DNA of 64,000 nucleotides from Xenopus tropicalis (lineage: Eukaryota; Chordata; Amphibia; Anura; Pipidae). The notes beneath the pieces were generated by a model. The model saw only the letters and a list, made by a program, of their open reading frames with translations, was not told the origin of the DNA and did no database searches. The first letter of the stretch is position 1. Every line of letters begins with the position of its first letter. This document shows, in pieces, positions 59,455 to 64,000 of the stretch. The position numbers were made by a program, and so were the translations under genes. Location: the NCBI RefSeq assembly GCF_000004195.4, contig NC_030683.2, positions 87,631,410 to 87,695,409 of the forward strand, in the 5' to 3' direction.

Positions 59455-59740
59455 GGTCTTTAAAATGATCTTTCCATAATTTGAATTTCCATACCTTGAG
59501 TCCACTAAAAATCATTTAAACATTAATTAAACTGAATAGGATTGGTTTGCCTCCGATAAGGATTAATCATATTTTAGCTGAGATCAAGTACAAGGTACAG
59601 TTTTATTATTATAGAGAAAAAGAAAATCATTTAAACAATTTTGAATTATCTGGTTATAATGGGGTCTGTGGGAGATGGTCTTCCTGTAATTTGGATCTTT
59701 CTGGATAATGAGTTTCTGGATAACAGATCCTATACCTGTA
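59455..59740 (-). mobile_element. MITE (ACAGGTATGGGA family), copy 3
   Basis: The right end GGATAACAGATCCTATACCTG matches the family terminus in inverse orientation, with CTTTCTGGATAATGAGTTTC before it. The left end is decayed. Confidence 0.75.
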
Positions 59741-60601
59741 CTAGTTAACAATCTATTTTCTTAGTAAAGAATTGTAAAGGGATAAGGATCTAACATATGA
59801 GTCTCATGTGAGCAGGATTTCAATGGGGAGGGAAAAAGCAATTTAACGCTACACTATTGGCTTTCTATTGTGTTGTCTTAATATATTGACAAACTGACAA
59901 CACAGACTCCTATGATCTGTGAGCTAAACCTTTATATTATATTTGTCTGTATCAATATACCGGTATCACTTTTTAAAATTAAGAACTGAAATATTTTAGA
60001 CAGGTGGCAATTAACCCTTTCCCCACCTGCCTCTCTGATATTGCTAAGTCACATGTCAGACTCCATTCAACATGGCAGTCACATTTTAAAGATAAATGTG
60101 CTTACTGATTTTCCTACATATGCATTAGAGGAATGATACATACAGAGTTAAATGGCAAAAGACACCTGGAATAGGGGTTGTTATATGAAGGTTTGTTAAT
60201 ATATCTTATTCTAGGTTATCCGATTAATCATTAATTATTATTATTAGTAGTAGTAGTAATTATGAAAGCTAATAATGTCACTTGGTAAAAAGTATTGATT
60301 AATTTATATAATAATATACTGCATAAGAATTTTCTGTTCCAGTGTGGAAAAGATTGTCCCAGTTTCTGCTGACTTACTGTCATGCTTCTGTATTGCACTG
60401 CATGTAGAGTTTCTCTGTACCACTGTACTCTCTTTAATAGTTTATGGCCTTGTAAAACTTTCTGCTTCTTCTTTCCCAGTGCCTGTAAGGTATATTTGAC
60501 TATTGTTCTTGTCAGGTCGGTGCCCTAGTGCTGGCACACATGAGCATGCCCTGGCAGTCCCTTGCATCTGGAAGCTTCACCATGGGCACCAAATACAAAA
60601 A

Positions 60602-60906
60602 TACAGGTATGGGATCCCTTATCCGGAAACCTGTTATCCAGAGTTCTGAATTATGGAAAGGCAATCTCCCATAGACTTTTATAAAATTATTTCCTTTTTC
60701 TCTGTAATAATAAAACAGTACCTTGTACTTGATCCCATCTAAGATATAATAAACCCTTATTGGAAGCAAAACAATCCTAATGGGTTTAATTAATATTTAA
60801 ATGGTTTTTAGTAGACTTAAGTTATGGAGATCCAAATTATGGAAAGATACCTTATCCGGAAAACTCCAGGCCCCAAGCATTCTGGATAACAGGTCCCAAA
60901 CTTGTA
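60602..60906 (+). mobile_element. MITE (ACAGGTATGGGA family), copy 4, most complete
   Basis: Starts TACAGGTATGGGATCCCTTA and ends GATAACAGGTCCCAAACTTG followed by TA. The ends are inverse; TA at both borders may be the target. 305 bp, non-coding. Confidence 0.8.
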
Positions 60907-60965
60907 ATAGTGTTTCCCATTGTTTTTCATTGCATGAGCTAACTCTGAAATATCAGGCCTTTGTC

Positions 60966-61392
60966 TTAAAGGAGAAGGAAAGGCTAAGTCACTTGGGGGT
61001 GCCAAAATGCTAGGCACCCCCAAGTGACTTAGATCGCTTACCTTTTACCCCGGGCTGGTGCCCCTGTGCGGAGAGAACAGCACCAGCCCGGGGTAGCAGC
61101 GAGCCCTTCCTACTTCCTATTCGCTTGCGCGCGCATGCGCAGTAGAGTGAAAAGCCGAACTTAAACAAGAAAGTCGGCTTTTCACTCTACTGTGCATGCG
61201 CCGGCCCACGGATTTCGCCGGCAGAAGAAAAAGGAAGGAGGAAGCGCTTCCTACAGGTACCCTGGGCTGGTGCTTTTTTCTTCTTACAGGGGCACCAGCC
61301 CAGGGTACAAGGTAAGCGATCTAAGTCACTTGGGGGTGCCAAAATGTTACATTTTGGCACCCCAAGTGACTTAGCCTTTCCTTCTCCTTTAA
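60966..61392. mobile_element. T2-type palindromic MITE, copy 4
   Basis: Begins TTAAAGGAGAAGGAAAGGCT and ends CCTTTCCTTCTCCTTTAA, with TTAA at both borders. The arms contain CTAAGTCACTTGGGGGTGCC, then CACCAGCCCGGGGTA, then GCCGACTTTC-type palindromes, making a long foldback. Confidence 0.88.
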
Positions 61393-61711
61393 GCTGATGG
61401 CAGACGAAGGCGTAAGGCAAGCTGAAAAGATCTTGCTGAAAATACCGCCCTACGCCTCCTACATGTGCCTGCACCCGAATGAATGGAATATGCTCGGGTG
61501 CAGGCACATGTAGCCGTTATCCGCATCAAAACGAGAGACTTTGCATTCTCTCACGTTTTTATATGTATTTCGGCTACATGTGCCTGCACCGGAGCGTATT
61601 CCATTCATTCAGGTGCAGGCACATGTAGGAGGAATAGGATGGTATTTTCGGCAAGCGCTTTTCCACTTGCCAAAATTATCCGCCCTATGCCTCATCCGCC
61701 AGCAGCCTTAG
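61391..61711. mobile_element. palindromic MITE (GGCTGATGCC family), complete copy
   Basis: Begins AAGCTGATGGCAGACGAAGG and ends CATCCGCCAGCAGCCTTA. The centre has the same nested CCTGCACC/GGTGCAGG palindromes as 23646-23892. It abuts the preceding T2 element. Confidence 0.75.
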
Positions 61712-61950
61712 ACTTCGACGTGTGCCCATTCCTGCCTGTCCCAACTTTTGCCTATTACCAACTACGCTTCTGCCTGAACTTTGACTGTACTTCACTTTAG
61801 TTATCTCTGTGCTGTTTGGGTTCCCTATTTGTCCTGCAGCTGAAAAAGGGCATAGTTGAAAATATATTTGAAAACAATATTTTGGCACTGGTCTCCTGCT
61901 CCACTTAAGTTAGGTGCCAGTTTGTAGTTCCAAAACTCCTACTCTTAAGG
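61712..61950. other. unclassified
   Basis: No family recognised between the two MITEs. Confidence 0.4.
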
Positions 61951-61996
61951 TGGCCATACACGGGCAGATCCGCTCGCTTGGCGATGGCAAGCGGCA

Positions 61997-63760
61997 ATGG
62001 GGCAGTCGGTTCGGGGACCGCATCAACGAGCCGATGCGGTCCCCGATCCGACGGGATTTTCTAACCTGGCCGACCGATATCTGGCCAATTTGGTTGATGA
62101 AAACGGGGAAAAAGCTGAAATTTTGAACTCTTATTTTTCATCTGTCTATACATCTGAGGAGCCAGATAATGAAGGCTTCCCTTGTAATATGCCCAGTTCT
62201 AGTAATTTAGCTACTGACGCATGGGTCACTCGGGAGGAAATTCAAAAGAGACTTGAACATGTAAAGGTAAACAAAGGTCCAGGGCCGGATGGGATTCATC
62301 CCAGGGTATTAAATGAGCTGAGCGCTGTGATTGCCAAACCTCTTCACTTAATTTTTCAGGATTCATTGAGGTCTGGCATGGTGCCAAGAGACTGGCGGAT
62401 TGCTAATGTGGTGCCGTTATTTAAAAAGGGATCCCGTTCTCAGCCTGAAAACTATAGGCCTGTTAGTCTGACATCAGTAGTAGGAAAACTTTTGGAAGGG
62501 GTAATAAGGGATAGGGTACTTGAATACATTGCAGTTCACAATACTATTAGTTTGTGCCAGCATGGTTTTATGCGTAACAGATCTTGCCAGACTAATTTAG
62601 TTGCCTTTTATGAGGAGGTGAGTAGGAACCTTGATGCTGGAATGGCAGTTGATGTCATCTACTTGGACTTTGCTAAAGCGTTTGATACAGTACCTCACAG
62701 AAGGTTAATGATCAAATTAAGGAATATTGGCCTAGAACATAATATTTGTAATTGGATAGAGAACTGGCTGAAGGATAGAGTACAAAGAGTGGTTGTAAAT
62801 GGAACATTTTCTAATTGGACCAGTGTGGTTAGTGGAGTACCGCAGGGGTCAGTCCTTGGGCCTTTGCTGTTTAACTTGTTTATTAATGACCTGGAGGTGG
62901 GCATAGACAGTATTGTTTCTATTTTTGCTGATGACACTAAATTGTGCAAAACTATAAGTTCCATGCAGGATGCTGCCGCTTTGCAGAGCGATTTGACAAA
63001 ATTAGATAACTGGGCAGCAAACTGGAAAATGAGGTTCAATGTTGATAAGTGCAAAGTTATGCACTTTGGTAGAAATAATATAAACGCAAACTATCTACTG
63101 AATGGTAGTGTGTTGGGGGTTTCCTTAATGGAGAAGGATCTAGGGGTTTTTGTAGATCACAAGTTGTCTAATTCCAGGCAGTGTCATTCTGTGGCTACTA
63201 AAGCAAATAAAGTGCTGTCTTGTATAAAAAAGGGCATTGACTCAAGGGATGAGAACATAATTTTGCCCCTTTATAGGTCCCTGGTAAGGCCTCACCTTGA
63301 GTATGCAGTGCAGTTTTGGGCTCCAGTCCTTAAGAAGGATATTAATGAGCTGGAGAGAGTGCAGAGACGTGCAACTAAACTGGTTAAGGGGATGGAAGAT
63401 TTAAACTATGAGGTTAGACTGTCGAGGTTGGGGTTGTTTTCTCTGGAAAAGAGGCGCTTGCGAGGGGACATGATTACTCTGTACAAGTACATTAGAGGGG
63501 ATTATAGGCAGTTGGGGGATGTTCTTTTTTCCCATAAAAACAATCAACGCACCAGAGGTCACCCCTTTAGATTAGAGGAACGGAGCTTCCATTTGAAGCA
63601 GCGTAGGTGGTTTTTCACGGTGAGGGCAGTGAGGTTATGGAATGCCCTTCCTAGTGATGTGGTAATGGCAGATTCTGTTAATGCCTTTAAGAGGGGCCTG
63701 GATGAGTTCTTGATCAATCAGAATATCCAAGGCTATTGTGATACTAATATCTACAGTTAG
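61997..63760 (+). CDS. chimeric open frame: MITE leader fused to CR1 reverse transcriptase
   Basis: 587 codons. Residues 1-32 are translated from the flanking MITE and have no LINE counterpart; CR1 sequence starts at about residue 33. Reverse transcriptase motifs follow in order: KGPGPDGIHPRVLNEL (93-108), PLFKKG and ENYRPVSLTS (140-160), the first catalytic Asp at 224 in VIYLDFAKAFD, SGVPQGSVLGPLLFNLFIND (279-298) and FADD (310-313) with the catalytic pair D312/D313. The CR1 C-terminal region includes ELERVQRRATKLVKGM (451-466) and LEKRRLRGDMI (483-493). It resembles avian CR1 ORF2 in layout. No endonuclease, so it is not autonomous; expression is unlikely without a promoter. Confidence 0.85.
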   Translation: MGQSVRGPHQRADAVPDPTGFSNLADRYLANLVDENGEKAEILNSYFSSVYTSEEPDNEGFPCNMPSSSNLATDAWVTREEIQKRLEHVKVNKGPGPDGIHPRVLNELSAVIAKPLHLIFQDSLRSGMVPRDWRIANVVPLFKKGSRSQPENYRPVSLTSVVGKLLEGVIRDRVLEYIAVHNTISLCQHGFMRNRSCQTNLVAFYEEVSRNLDAGMAVDVIYLDFAKAFDTVPHRRLMIKLRNIGLEHNICNWIENWLKDRVQRVVVNGTFSNWTSVVSGVPQGSVLGPLLFNLFINDLEVGIDSIVSIFADDTKLCKTISSMQDAAALQSDLTKLDNWAANWKMRFNVDKCKVMHFGRNNINANYLLNGSVLGVSLMEKDLGVFVDHKLSNSRQCHSVATKANKVLSCIKKGIDSRDENIILPLYRSLVRPHLEYAVQFWAPVLKKDINELERVQRRATKLVKGMEDLNYEVRLSRLGLFSLEKRRLRGDMITLYKYIRGDYRQLGDVLFSHKNNQRTRGHPFRLEERSFHLKQRRWFFTVRAVRLWNALPSDVVMADSVNAFKRGLDEFLINQNIQGYCDTNIYS

Positions 63761-63908
63761 TACTAGTGGTTGTATTTATAGTTTATGTATGTGAGTATAG
63801 ATTGGTAGGTGTGGGTTAGGTGTGCTGGGTTTACTTGGATGGGTTGAACTTGATGGACACAGGTCTTTTTTCAACCCTATGTAACTATGTAACTATGTAA
63901 CTATGTAA
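62093..63908 (+). mobile_element. CR1-clade LINE copy C, 5'-truncated
   Basis: Starts just before the GEKAEILNSYF region of ORF2 and runs through the 3' UTR (TTGAACTTGATGGACAC) to a tail of CTATGTAA repeats at about 63874-63908. AATTT occurs at both junctions (62087-62091 and 63907-63911) and may be the target duplication. The endonuclease domain is absent. The coding part is open, so this is the youngest of the three CR1 copies here. Confidence 0.9.
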
Positions 63909-64000
63909 TTTCAGGCCAGATATCGGTCGGCCAGTCCGATCGTTTCTGCCCCTACACGGGCCGATAAGCTGCCGAGTCGATCCAAGGAAGGGACCGATAT

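Larger units (their letters stand above)
61951..64000. mobile_element. MITE (GTGGCCATACACGGG family) split by a CR1, runs off the window
   Basis: The left arm starts GGTGGCCATACACGGGCAGA and has a GGGGACCGCATC/GATGCGGTCCCC hairpin at about 62014-62045. CCGATATCTGGCC before the CR1 and GGCCAGATATCGG after it are inverse, so the CR1 entered near the MITE centre. The right arm has CTACACGGGCCGAT and continues past the window edge. Confidence 0.7.

Overview
The window is vertebrate nuclear DNA: AT-rich, intron-bearing and dense with decayed transposons. Several signs point to an anuran amphibian, most likely Xenopus, probably X. tropicalis: TTAAAGG-type T2 MITEs with TTAA target sites, CR1-clade LINEs with a CTATGTAA-type tail, a Tc1-like transposase closely resembling the frog Frog Prince family, and many palindromic MITEs. 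The species is inferred from repeat style; no database was searched.

Layout. 1-8.4 kb: mostly featureless DNA, with two copies of one LTR in opposite orientation (4.1-5.4 kb and 7.9-8.4 kb), one split by a hAT-type MITE that carries a 20-bp minisatellite. 8.4-22.4 kb: hammerhead-like repeats, two dead CR1 fragments, a 1.1-kb cluster of three hAT MITEs with 8-bp target duplications, two T2 MITEs and a 958-bp solo LTR. 22.5-28.7 kb: element A, a 6.2-kb TTAA-flanked element full of about 385-bp tandem repeats, itself inserted in a MITE. 30.7-32.4 kb: a tandem satellite whose units carry CCAAT and GC boxes. 36.95-38.56 kb: a complete Tc1 element with identical 210-bp inverted repeats but a broken transposase. 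39.2-40.1 kb: a decayed relative of element A. 41.1-47.2 kb: the only convincing host gene, four exons on the + strand, with TATA box, signal peptide, threonine/serine-rich mucin-like segment, six N-glycosylation sequons and a short C-terminal hydrophobic segment; it looks like a small secreted or surface glycoprotein (PLET1-like is an unverified guess). 47.65-52.97 kb: element B, the inverted relative of element A, starting about 450 bp after that gene's stop codon. 53.5-55.1 kb: a Frog Prince-like Tc1 with an intact 340-residue transposase but one clipped terminal repeat. 57-64 kb: more MITEs, and a 5'-truncated CR1 with an open reverse transcriptase frame inserted in a MITE.

The standout is the A/B family: large TTAA elements without a recognisable transposase, with matching ends, a row of perfect hairpins and a GC-rich block with a splice donor at one end, and ten tandem units each. 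Fragments of the same family lie at 39.2-40.1 kb and 43.3-43.5 kb, so four related loci sit within 30 kb around and inside one gene.
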